From: Hyphomicrobiales bacterium
GTDB taxonomy: Bacteria; Pseudomonadota; Alphaproteobacteria; Rhizobiales; Rhizobiaceae
Length of the DNA: 59,402 nt
Direction: 5' to 3'
NCBI GenBank assembly: GCA_900469615.1
Contig: UBYA01000013.1
Coordinates: 1 to 59,402, forward strand
Positions 42,926-51,556 of this stretch are shown here, piece after piece. The first letter of the stretch is position 1; every line of letters begins with the position of its first letter. A program made the position numbers and the translations under genes. Below the pieces are notes generated by a model that made no database searches, was not told the origin of the DNA, and saw only the letters and a program-made list of their open reading frames with translations.

Positions 42926-43717
42926 TTATAGCTCGGCCTTATCGATCGTGCCCGCGACGGTTTCGGAAATCTCCTTTGCCGCTTCCCGCACATACTGGAT
43001 GACTTGATCGTAGGTCGGTGCCTTGGGATTGACGGGCTCGATATAGGGACAGGTGAGCGCGGCAAGTCCATTGCCGTCCATGGCCAGGATCGGGGCGGAA
43101 ATGTTGCGCACGCCACTGGTCTGCAGGCTGTCCATGGTTTCGAAGCCCTTTTCGCGGATTGCCCGCAGCTTCTCTCCCAGATCGGCCGGCGGCTCTTCGG
43201 CATCCTGCTCCTGCCGCCGTTGCTCGTTGATCATCATCAGGCGTTGCTTGTCGTCGCGGAACGCCAGCAGAATGTGCCCGGAGCCGGTATTGTAGAGATT
43301 GATCTGCGCGCCGACGCGGATCGAGATGCCCCAATAGGTCGGCGAATCCTGCTGGGCGATGACGACGACCGAGCCGCGGTCGTAGATCGCCAGATGGCAG
43401 GCCTGCTCGGCGCGGTTGGAGAATTCGCGCATCAGCGGCGTGGCAAAGGACACGAGACGGCGCACCGGCGCATGATAATGCGCCAGGCCGAAGAGCTTGA
43501 GCGTCAGATAGAACCGGTCGCCGTCCTGCCTCTGCACATAGCCGCGCCGTACCAGGCGATCGAGCATGCGGTAGAATTCGTTGGGGCTCTTGTTGAGCGC
43601 CTTGGCGATTTCCGCCTGCGTCAAGCCGCCGTCGATCGTCGCCAGCAATTCCAATATGTCGAGCCCCTTGTCGAGCGCCGGCGCGCGATAGCGGTCACTG
43701 TCGTCTTCCACACTCAT
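42926..43717 (-). CDS. IclR family transcriptional regulator
   Basis: 263-aa regulator with the winged helix-turn-helix (LDILELLATIDGGLTQAEIAKALNKSPNEFYRMLDRLVRRGYVQR) and the C-terminal IclR ligand domain (ACHLAIYDRGSVVVIAQQDSP, VRNISAPILAMDGNGLAALTCPY). I prefer the ATG at 43717 (MSVEDDSDRYRAP), eight bases after GGGGG; ATGs at 43732 and 43744 are alternatives. It heads the minus-strand operon and faces the sugar importer, so it probably controls both arms. An 18-bp palindrome at 43751-43768 lies just upstream of its start. Confidence 0.92.
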   Translation of the reverse strand: MSVEDDSDRYRAPALDKGLDILELLATIDGGLTQAEIAKALNKSPNEFYRMLDRLVRRGYVQRQDGDRFYLTLKLFGLAHYHAPVRRLVSFATPLMREFSNRAEQACHLAIYDRGSVVVIAQQDSPTYWGISIRVGAQINLYNTGSGHILLAFRDDKQRLMMINEQRRQEQDAEEPPADLGEKLRAIREKGFETMDSLQTSGVRNISAPILAMDGNGLAALTCPYIEPVNPKAPTYDQVIQYVREAAKEISETVAGTIDKAEL

Positions 43718-43750
43718 CAACGAGTCCCCCATGCGAAGAAACATGAATCA

Positions 43751-43768
43751 TCATTCATATATGAATGA
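43751..43768. promoter_or_regulatory. Candidate IclR operator: 18-bp perfect palindrome
   Basis: TCATTCATATATGAATGA is perfectly self-complementary with no spacer. It lies 34 bases upstream of the preferred iclR start and about 130 bases upstream of the divergent binding-protein gene. Compact AT-rich palindromes near their own gene are normal targets of IclR-type dimers. Binding by this regulator is inferred from position. Confidence 0.6.
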
Positions 43769-43897
43769 ATGCATTTTACAAGCGCGCGATCTTGGCTTGA
43801 CGGCCAATGAATAAGATGTTTACTTATAAATCATTGATCCATATTTGGGTCGAGAGGGCAATCGGACAAGGGGTCCGATCTCAAGGGAGGAACTTCG

Positions 43898-45214
43898 ATG
43901 AGGAATTGGAAGGCCGGTCTTGCTGCCGGCACGATGGCATTGCTTGCCGGCACAGCGGTCTTCGCCGCCGATCTGCCGGGCAAATTTCCGGGCGTGACGA
44001 TCGATGCCAAGCTCATCGGCGGTCAGCAGTACGAGCCGCTTTATGCGCGCATTGCCGACTGGGAGAAGGAAACAGGCGCCAAGGTCAACATTCTCTCCAA
44101 GAAGAACCACTTCGAGCTCGACAAGGAAATCAAGTCGGACATGGCCTCGGGCAGCATCTCCTGGTGCGTCGGCTCGAACCACTCGTCCTTTGCACCGCAG
44201 TATCCCGACCTCTACACCGATCTTTCCAAGCTGCTCCCGAAGGAAGAAATCGACAAATACGTCGATTCGACCATTCAGGCATCGACCATCGACGGCCGCC
44301 TGATCATGCTGCCGCGCGCCCAGTTCGACGTTTCCGCGCTCTATTATCAGAAGAGCCTCTATACCGACGAAGCCAAGAAGAAGGCTTTCAAGGAGAAGTA
44401 CGGCTACGATCTGGCGCCGCCGAAGACCTGGAAGGAAGTCTCCGACCAGGCGATCTTCTTCTCCAATCCGCCGAACTTCTTCGGCACGCAGTTCCCCGGC
44501 AAGGAAGAGGCGATCAACGGCCGTTTCTATGAAATGCTGGTCGCGGAAGGCGGCGAATATCTCGACAAGGACGGCAAGCCTGCCTTCAACTCCGAAGCCG
44601 GCGTGCGCGCGCTCGACTGGTTCGTCAACATGTACAAGGCCAAGGCCGTTCCGGCCGGCACGACCAACTATCTTTGGGACGATCTCGGCGCCGGCTTCGC
44701 GTCCGGTTCCGTCGCGCTCGATCTCGACTGGCCGGGCTGGGCGACCTATTTCAACGACCCGAAGTCCTCGAAGGTTGCCGGCAATGTCGGCGTCGTCGTG
44801 CAGCCGACCGGTTCGTCCGGCAAGCACACCGGCTGGTCCGGCCACCACGGCTTCTCGGTGACCGAAGCCTGCGCCCACAAGGATGCCGCCGCCTCGCTCG
44901 TCTGGTTCCTGACGAACGACGATTCGCAGAAGCTCGAAGCCGCCAACGGCACGCTGCCGACCCGCAAGGCGGTCTGGGATTGGGACATCCAGCAGGCGGC
45001 TTCCGACCCTTACAAGAAGGAAGTGCTGAGCACCTTCCAGGAAGCCATGAAATATGCCTTCCCGGTTCCGCGCACGCCGCAATGGATCGAGATTTCCAAC
45101 GTCGTCTATCCTGAGCTGCAGGCGGCCATCCTCGGCGACAAGACCTCGAAGGAAGCGCTCGATACCGCAGCCCAGAAGGCTACGGATGTCCTGAAGGACG
45201 CAGGCGCGCTCTGA
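43898..45214 (+). CDS. Sugar ABC transporter substrate-binding protein
   Basis: 438-aa periplasmic binding protein, family 1. Signal peptide MRNWKAGLAAGTMALLAGTAVFAA then DLPGKFPGVTIDAKLIGG. The body has the family pattern of clamp-and-hinge strands (ISWCVGSNHSSFAPQYPDLYTDLSKLL, DWPGWATYF, WSGHHGFSVTEACAHKDAAASLVWFLTND). AAGGGAGG precedes the ATG. It is the first gene of the plus-strand operon and is followed by a very strong hairpin (45223-45260), which should make its mRNA more stable than the permease part. Ligand unknown; neighbouring enzymes point to a 6-deoxyhexose or sugar acid. Confidence 0.92.
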   Translation: MRNWKAGLAAGTMALLAGTAVFAADLPGKFPGVTIDAKLIGGQQYEPLYARIADWEKETGAKVNILSKKNHFELDKEIKSDMASGSISWCVGSNHSSFAPQYPDLYTDLSKLLPKEEIDKYVDSTIQASTIDGRLIMLPRAQFDVSALYYQKSLYTDEAKKKAFKEKYGYDLAPPKTWKEVSDQAIFFSNPPNFFGTQFPGKEEAINGRFYEMLVAEGGEYLDKDGKPAFNSEAGVRALDWFVNMYKAKAVPAGTTNYLWDDLGAGFASGSVALDLDWPGWATYFNDPKSSKVAGNVGVVVQPTGSSGKHTGWSGHHGFSVTEACAHKDAAASLVWFLTNDDSQKLEAANGTLPTRKAVWDWDIQQAASDPYKKEVLSTFQEAMKYAFPVPRTPQWIEISNVVYPELQAAILGDKTSKEALDTAAQKATDVLKDAGAL

Positions 45215-45222
45215 GCGATGCA

Positions 45223-45260
45223 GCCGAAGTCCCGCGCCTTGGACGGCGCGGGACTTCGGC
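45223..45260 (+). other. Perfect 16-bp intercistronic hairpin
   Basis: GCCGAAGTCCCGCGCC (45223-45238) and GGCGCGGGACTTCGGC (45245-45260) pair without mismatch around a 6-nt loop. No U-tract follows, so this is more likely an mRNA-stabilising or processing element between the binding-protein and permease genes than a terminator. The following bases to 45398 contain no gene. Confidence 0.7.
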
Positions 45261-45398
45261 AATCCGACTTCGAGAATGGCTTACGACCGGCACCAGGGGC
45301 CGGTCTGTTCAGCCGGTTCCCGCCGGCTTCTCGGTCCCAGGCAATTCATTCCGCGCAGTCCGGGCCACGCTGGCGAGGAATGCCGACAGGTGCAAACC

Positions 45399-46292
45399 AT
45401 GCTCAAAAGAATATCTCCACCGGTCCTGCTTCTTCTTCCGGCGATCATCGTTCTAGTGGCCGTGGTGCTGTTTCCGCTGCTTCTGTCCTTCTATTCGAGC
45501 TTCACGCCGTTTCGCCTGACGCGGCCGGCGACGCTGTTCACCTTCATCGGCCTGCGCAACTATATCCGTATCCTGAGCGATCCGGTGTTTCTGGCCGCTT
45601 TCGTGCGTACCGTGGTGCTTTTGACGATTGCGCTCAATCTGGAAATGCTGCTTGGCCTCGGGTTGGCTGTTCTGGTCAACAAGGCGACCCACGGCAAGCG
45701 CGTGCTGCGCACGCTGATGATGTTTCCGATGATGTTCTCGCCTGTGCTCGTCGGCTTCCAGTTCAAATTCATGTTCAACGACAATGTCGGCATCATCAAC
45801 AATGCCCTGCAGTCGCTGGGCATTACCGAGACTGCCATTCCCTGGCTGATCGACGGCAATCTGGCGCTGTTTTCCATCATCATCGCCGAGGTCTGGTCGT
45901 CGACATCGGTCTTCGCCATCCTCATTCTTGCCGGCCTTCTCGCCATGCCGCAGGAGCCCGTCGAGGCCGCGAAGGTCGATGGCTGCACCAGCTGGCAGAC
46001 CTTCCGTTACGTCACCTGGCCATTCCTGATGCCCTTTGCCTTCATCGCCATGACAATCCGCTCGCTCGACGTCGCCCGCGCCTATGACATCGTCAAGATC
46101 ATGACGGATGGCGGGCCGGCGCGGCGTACCGAGCTGATCTGGACGCTGGTCGGGCGCACCGCCTATGCCGACGCGCAGATGGGGCTCGCCAACGCCATGG
46201 CCTATATCTCGATCTTTCTGTCCATCGCCTTCACAGTCTATTTCTTCCGTAAGCTGGCGCTTGCCCGCACCCAGATCGGAGCGGAGTGGTAA
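45399..46292 (+). CDS. Sugar ABC transporter permease (MalF class)
   Basis: 297-aa inner-membrane permease with six helices, the first being VLLLLPAIIVLVAVVLFPLLLSFY. EAA loop: EAAKVDGCTSWQTFRYVTWPFLMPF. I start at the ATG at 45399 (MLKRISPPVLLLLP); the frame upstream is not membrane-like and overlaps the hairpin. It pairs with the next permease, whose start lies three bases after its stop. Confidence 0.92.
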   Translation: MLKRISPPVLLLLPAIIVLVAVVLFPLLLSFYSSFTPFRLTRPATLFTFIGLRNYIRILSDPVFLAAFVRTVVLLTIALNLEMLLGLGLAVLVNKATHGKRVLRTLMMFPMMFSPVLVGFQFKFMFNDNVGIINNALQSLGITETAIPWLIDGNLALFSIIIAEVWSSTSVFAILILAGLLAMPQEPVEAAKVDGCTSWQTFRYVTWPFLMPFAFIAMTIRSLDVARAYDIVKIMTDGGPARRTELIWTLVGRTAYADAQMGLANAMAYISIFLSIAFTVYFFRKLALARTQIGAEW

Positions 46293-46294
46293 TC

Positions 46295-47161
46295 ATGGAT
46301 CGCAACGCTCAACAACGCCTCCAGCGCCGCCTTTGGAAGGTCGCCTATCTCATCGGCCTTTTTCTCGCGATGCTCGTCATCTGCCTGCCCGGCTTCTGGA
46401 TCGTCATCAGCTCGCTGCGCCCGACCGTGGAAATCATGGCGAAGCCACCGGTCTGGGTTCCGCAGGAGCTTTCGCTGGAAGCCTATCGCGCCATGTTCAG
46501 CGGCGTCGGGCAGGGCGGTATTCCCGTCTGGGATTATTTCCGCAATTCGCTCGTCATCTCCGTCACCTCGACGGCCGTCGCATTGGTGATCGGCATGTCC
46601 GGCGGCTATGCCTTCGCCCGCTTCCGCTTCCGCGGCAAATCGGCCGTGTTCCTCGGGCTGATGCTGACGCGCTCGGTGCCCGGCGTGGCGCTATCGCTGC
46701 CGCTCTTCATGGTCTATGCGCGGCTCGGCATAATCGACACGCATTTCGGCCTGATCCTTACCTATGTCGCGCTGAACGTGCCCTTCACCATCTGGCTGAT
46801 CGATGGCTTCTTCCGGCAGGTGCCGAAGGATCTTGCCGAGGCAGCCCAGATCGACGGCTGCACGCGCTGGCAGGCTTTCTGGCAGGTGGAATTCCCGCTT
46901 GCCGGTCCCGGCATCGCATCGGCCGGCATCTTCGCCTTCCTTACCTGCTGGAACGAATATGCACTGGCCTCGCAGCTGACGCGCTCCGTCGATTCCAAGA
47001 CGCTACCCGTTGGCCTGCTCGACTACACCGCCGAATTCACCATCGACTGGCGCGGCATGTGCGCGCTCGCGGTCGTTATGATCATTCCGGCGCTCGCTCT
47101 CACTTTCATCATTCAGAAGCATCTGGTGTCGGGTCTGACATTCGGTGCGGTCAAAGGTTGA
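46295..47161 (+). CDS. Sugar ABC transporter permease (MalG class)
   Basis: 288-aa permease; first helix VAYLIGLFLAMLVICLPGFWIVISSL, EAA loop EAAQIDGCTRWQAFWQVEFPLAGPG, and C-terminal QKHLVSGLTFGAVKG. I start at the ATG at 46295 with GGAGTGG upstream, rather than the GTG at 46286 that overlaps the preceding gene. It is followed seven bases later by the ATPase gene. Confidence 0.92.
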   Translation: MDRNAQQRLQRRLWKVAYLIGLFLAMLVICLPGFWIVISSLRPTVEIMAKPPVWVPQELSLEAYRAMFSGVGQGGIPVWDYFRNSLVISVTSTAVALVIGMSGGYAFARFRFRGKSAVFLGLMLTRSVPGVALSLPLFMVYARLGIIDTHFGLILTYVALNVPFTIWLIDGFFRQVPKDLAEAAQIDGCTRWQAFWQVEFPLAGPGIASAGIFAFLTCWNEYALASQLTRSVDSKTLPVGLLDYTAEFTIDWRGMCALAVVMIIPALALTFIIQKHLVSGLTFGAVKG

Positions 47162-47167
47162 TCCCGC

Positions 47168-48265
<1,098 letters not shown>

Positions 48266-48276
48266 GGAGGTGACTT

Positions 48277-49389
48277 ATGGCACGGATTGAAAAAATTGAG
48301 CTGCGCATGGTCGACCTGCCGCCGAAGGTGAAGCGGACGGATGCGATCCAGAGCTTCGTCAGCCAGGAAACGCCAATCGTCACCATCACCGATAGCGACG
48401 GGGCCGTCGGAACTGGCTACAGCTATACGATCGGCACAGGCGGCTCGTCCGTCATGCGGTTGCTGTCCGACCATCTGGTGCCGCTTCTGATCGGCGAGGA
48501 TGCCGACTGCATCGAGGCGATCTGGCACAAGCTGGAATTTGCCACCCATGCGACGACCATCGGACCCATCACGGCGCTGGCGCTTGCGGCCGTCGACACC
48601 GCACTTTGGGACTTGCGCGCCAAGAAGCAGGGCCTGCCACTGTGGAAGCTCGCTGGCGGCGCCAAGGACCGCTGCCCGCTCTATACGACAGAGGGCGGCT
48701 GGCTGCATATCGAGAAGGAGGCCTTGGTCGAGGACGCCTTGCAGGCGAAGGCCAAGGGCTTTTCCGGCTCGAAGGTGAAGATCGGCAAGCCGCATGGCTC
48801 GGAGGACTACGACCGATTGGCCGCGATGCGCCTGGCGCTCGGCTCCGGCTTCGAAATCATGACGGACTGCAATCAGGGCTTTACCGTCGATGAGGCGATC
48901 CGCCGTGCCGCGCGCCTCAAGGAGCTGGACCTCGCCTGGATCGAGGAGCCGTTGCCGGCCGACGATCTGGACGGCCATATCCGGTTGACGCGCTCGACGC
49001 CGACGCCGATCGCGGTTGGCGAATCCATGTATTCCATCCGGCATTTCCGCGAGTACATGCAGAAGGGCGCTTGCTCGATCGTGCAGGTGGACGTGGCCCG
49101 CATCGGCGGCATTACGCCCTGGTTGAAGGTGGCCCATGCCGCCGAAGCCTTCGACATTCCGGTCTGCCCGCACTTCCTGATGGAACTGCATGTCAGCCTC
49201 GTCTGCGCCGTGCCGAACGGCAAATATGTCGAATACATCCCGCAGCTCGACGATCTCACCACGAAGGGGATGGAAATCGTCGATGGCCGGGCGCTTGCGC
49301 CCGCCGAGCCCGGTCTCGGCATCGCCTGGGACTGGGATGCGGTGAAGGCGCGCTCAATCGGCGAATTCACCCGGGAAATCCACGGCTGA
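48277..49389 (+). CDS. Enolase-superfamily sugar acid dehydratase (mandelate racemase-like)
   Basis: 370-aa enzyme with the N-terminal capping domain and a C-terminal barrel. Visible active-site residues: K166-x-K168 (SKVKIGK), metal ligands Asp197 (MTDCNQG), Glu223/Glu224 (WIEEPL) and Glu249 (VGESMYS), and His299 (VCPHF). This is the mandelate-racemase subgroup, whose dehydratases convert aldonic acids to 2-keto-3-deoxy acids. Next to a RhaM-type mutarotase and a 2-keto-3-deoxy-fuconate dehydrogenase-like SDR, a role as L-fuconate or L-rhamnonate-type dehydratase is likely, but the exact acid is inferred. The annotated L-fuconate dehydratase family is longer, so it may be a different subgroup. 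Confidence 0.88.
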   Translation: MARIEKIELRMVDLPPKVKRTDAIQSFVSQETPIVTITDSDGAVGTGYSYTIGTGGSSVMRLLSDHLVPLLIGEDADCIEAIWHKLEFATHATTIGPITALALAAVDTALWDLRAKKQGLPLWKLAGGAKDRCPLYTTEGGWLHIEKEALVEDALQAKAKGFSGSKVKIGKPHGSEDYDRLAAMRLALGSGFEIMTDCNQGFTVDEAIRRAARLKELDLAWIEEPLPADDLDGHIRLTRSTPTPIAVGESMYSIRHFREYMQKGACSIVQVDVARIGGITPWLKVAHAAEAFDIPVCPHFLMELHVSLVCAVPNGKYVEYIPQLDDLTTKGMEIVDGRALAPAEPGLGIAWDWDAVKARSIGEFTREIHG

Positions 49390-49402
49390 GGAGGAGCTGG
49401 CC

Positions 49403-49732
49403 ATGCAGCGGATGGGAATGGTGATCGGTCTGGAGCCGGCCAAGATTGCGCAATACAAGGCGCTTCACGCGGCCGTCTGGCCCGAGATTCTGGCGCTGAT
49501 TTCCGAATGCAACGTCACCAACTATTCGATCTTTCTGAAGGAGCCGGAAAATCTCCTGTTCGGTTACTGGGAATATGTCGGCACCGATTTCGAGGCCGAC
49601 ATGCGCAAGATGGCGGCGAGCCCGAAGAACCAGGAATGGTGGTCCGTCTGCATGCCCTGCCAGAAACCGCTCGAGACCCGCAGGCAAGGCGAGTGGTGGG
49701 CCATGATGGAAGAGGTTTTTCATCATGATTAG
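49403..49732 (+). CDS. L-rhamnose/L-fucose mutarotase family protein
   Basis: 109-aa RhaM-type protein (alpha/beta-barrel dimer) that interconverts sugar anomers in the cytosol. Seen: MGMVIGLEPAKIAQYKALHAAVWPEILALISECNVTNYSIFL with the conserved His and Trp, ENLLFGYWEYVG, and the C-terminal QEWWSVCMPCQKPLETRRQGEWWAMMEEVFHHD. Family members act on L-rhamnose or L-fucose, which is the best hint to the substrate of this locus. It begins 13 bases after the dehydratase stop. A repeat element separates it from the rest of the operon. Confidence 0.9.
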   Translation: MQRMGMVIGLEPAKIAQYKALHAAVWPEILALISECNVTNYSIFLKEPENLLFGYWEYVGTDFEADMRKMAASPKNQEWWSVCMPCQKPLETRRQGEWWAMMEEVFHHD

Positions 49733-49780
49733 CTTCCAACAAGAGGTTCTCACTCCGCCAGCGGGGAGACTGTGGAGGGA

Positions 49781-49973
49781 ATACCCCCCTCTGTCAGCTT
49801 CGCTGACATCTCCCCCACAAGGGGGGAGATTGGTAACTCGCGGCTATTTCTCGCAATCAGCAGATATCGAATCTGCAGGCGGCGCAGTTGTTCGTTTCCT
49901 GAGGCGGCTCGAAACGCTCCCAATGATCTCCCCCCTTGTGGGGGAGATGTCACGAAGTGACAGAGGGGGGTAT
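49781..49973. repeat. Composite palindromic intergenic element, copy 2
   Basis: Left half-site 49781-49840 with hairpin TGTCAGC-TTC-GCTGACA followed by ATCTCCCCC/GGGGGAGAT and flank TTGGTAACTCGCGG. Right half-site about 49912-49973 is inverted, with flank CTCCCAATGATC and hairpin TGTCAC-GAA-GTGACA. Total about 193 bases. It lies inside the catabolic operon, between the mutarotase and the Gfo/Idh gene, so it will be present in the mRNA. Confidence 0.8.
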
Positions 49974-50017
49974 GTAGCTTCAACAAACTCCAAAGCTGAT
50001 GCTTCGGGAGAACTTCA

Positions 50018-51091
50018 ATGACCTTCGATCCCAAATCCCTCCGCCAGTGGTGGCCGAAACCGTCGAACTCGCGTCCGATCGTGATTTTCGGTGCGGGCAG
50101 CATCGTCGGTGATGCGCATCTGCCGGCGTACAAGCAAGGCGGCTTTCCGGTCGCCGGTCTCTACGATCCGAATGCCGAGAAGGCTGCGGCGCTTGCCGCT
50201 CAATGGGGCATCCGCGCTTTCGGCTCCGAGGCAGAGGCACTTGCCGTCGAAGGCGCGATCTTCGATCTGGCGACGCCGCCGGCGGCGCATGCTACGATCC
50301 TTGCAAAATTGCCGCGCGGCTCCTTCGCGTTGATCCAGAAGCCGATGGGCAGCGATCTGGCCGGGGCCACCGAAATTCTGAGGGTTTGCCGCGAGCGGGA
50401 CATCAAGGCCGCCGTCAATTTCCAGCTTCGTTTCGCACCGATGATGCTGGCGCTCTACGACGCGGTTGAGAAGGGCCATCTCGGCGATGTCGTCGATTTC
50501 GATGCCTGGCTGGCCCTTGCAACGCCCTGGGGACTTTGGCCCTTCTTGAAAGGCCTGCCGCGCATCGAGATCGCCATGCATTCGATCCATTATTTCGATT
50601 TCATTCGCGGACTGCTCGGCAACCCCCGGGGCATCCACGCCAAGACCATCGGCCATCCCAACCACGATGTCGCGCAGACGCGGACGGCGGCGATCCTCGA
50701 TTATGGCGACAAGGTACGCTGTGTGCTCTCTGTCAATCACGACCATGATTTCGGCCGAAAGTTCCAGGCTTGCGAATTTCGCATTAGCGGCACCGAGGGT
50801 GCCGCCTACGTCAAGCTCGGCGTCAATCTCGACTATCCGCGCGGCGAGCCGGACGAGCTTTGGATCCGCCCCGCCGGTGGCAGCGAGTGGGTCGAGGTCA
50901 AGCTGGAAGGCGCCTGGTTCCCGGATGCTTTCGTCAACCGCATGGCCAACCTGCAGCGCTTCGCATCCGGCGAGGATAAGGATCTGATCGGGTCGGTCGA
51001 GGATGCCTGGCAGACCATGGCCCTTGTCGAGGCCGCCTATCAGTCGAGCGCCGCGCCCGCGACGCCGATCGCAGAACTTCCAAAGGCTTGA
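50018..51091 (+). CDS. Gfo/Idh/MocA family oxidoreductase
   Basis: 357-aa NAD(P)-dependent oxidoreductase. Rossmann start PIVIFGAGSIVGDAHLPAYKQGGFPVAGLYDPN, the usual second half beginning AAVNFQLRFAPMMLALYDAVE, and the substrate-domain IAMHSIHYFDFIRGLLG. The family's EKP motif reads LIQKPMG, so Gln replaces Glu while the lysine is kept. It could oxidise the C1 of a sugar to a lactone for the amidohydrolase, or act elsewhere on the ring; neither is provable here. It begins 44 bases after the repeat element and is followed three bases later by a MaoC gene. Confidence 0.88.
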   Translation: MTFDPKSLRQWWPKPSNSRPIVIFGAGSIVGDAHLPAYKQGGFPVAGLYDPNAEKAAALAAQWGIRAFGSEAEALAVEGAIFDLATPPAAHATILAKLPRGSFALIQKPMGSDLAGATEILRVCRERDIKAAVNFQLRFAPMMLALYDAVEKGHLGDVVDFDAWLALATPWGLWPFLKGLPRIEIAMHSIHYFDFIRGLLGNPRGIHAKTIGHPNHDVAQTRTAAILDYGDKVRCVLSVNHDHDFGRKFQACEFRISGTEGAAYVKLGVNLDYPRGEPDELWIRPAGGSEWVEVKLEGAWFPDAFVNRMANLQRFASGEDKDLIGSVEDAWQTMALVEAAYQSSAAPATPIAELPKA

Positions 51092-51094
51092 GGA

Positions 51095-51556
51095 ATGGCA
51101 GAGCAAACCATCTATTTCGAAGACTACGAACCCGGTCATGTCCGAATGACCACAGGACGGACGATCACCGAGACCGACTTCGTCGTTCATGCCGGCCATA
51201 CCGGTGATTTCTTTCCGCATCACATGGATGCAGAGTTCGCCAAGACCCTGCCCGGCGGCCAGCGTATCGCGCATGGCACGATGATTTTCGCGATTGGCGT
51301 CGGTCTCACGGCCTCGCTGATCAACCCCGTCGCCTTTTCCTATGGCTACGATCGGCTGCGTTTCGTCCGTCCGGTGCATATCGGCGATACGATCCGCACC
51401 CGCGTCACCATTTCGGCGAAGGAAGATGACCCGAAGCGGCCACAGGCAGGCCGCGTGGTCGAGCGCTGCGAGGTGCTGAACCAGCGCGACGAAGTGGTGC
51501 TCGCTGCCGACCATATTCTGATCGTCGAACGCAAGCCGCGCGTGGAGAAGGCATGA
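51095..51556 (+). CDS. MaoC-family dehydratase/hydratase (intact active site)
   Basis: 153-aa hot-dog hydratase. The motif GDFFPHHMDAEFA carries Asp38 and His43, matching the catalytic Asp/His of (R)-specific enoyl-CoA hydratases (GD-x-NP-[LIV]-H), although Asn is replaced by Phe. Other MaoC features: YFEDYEPGHVRMTTGRTITETD and RIAHGTMIFAIGVGL. It is a paralogue of the protein at 41448, with which it shares FSYGYDRLRF / FSYGYDKLRF. It would act on a CoA thioester, which fits the CoA-transferase on the opposite arm. Four-base overlap with the next gene. Confidence 0.9.
   Translation: MAEQTIYFEDYEPGHVRMTTGRTITETDFVVHAGHTGDFFPHHMDAEFAKTLPGGQRIAHGTMIFAIGVGLTASLINPVAFSYGYDRLRFVRPVHIGDTIRTRVTISAKEDDPKRPQAGRVVERCEVLNQRDEVVLAADHILIVERKPRVEKA

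Noticed and set aside
43797..43830. Promoter for the binding-protein gene (TTGACG with TATAAA)
   Set aside because: The spacing of 22 bases is too long for sigma-70, and closer -10 candidates are poor. The promoter is surely in this region but I cannot place it.
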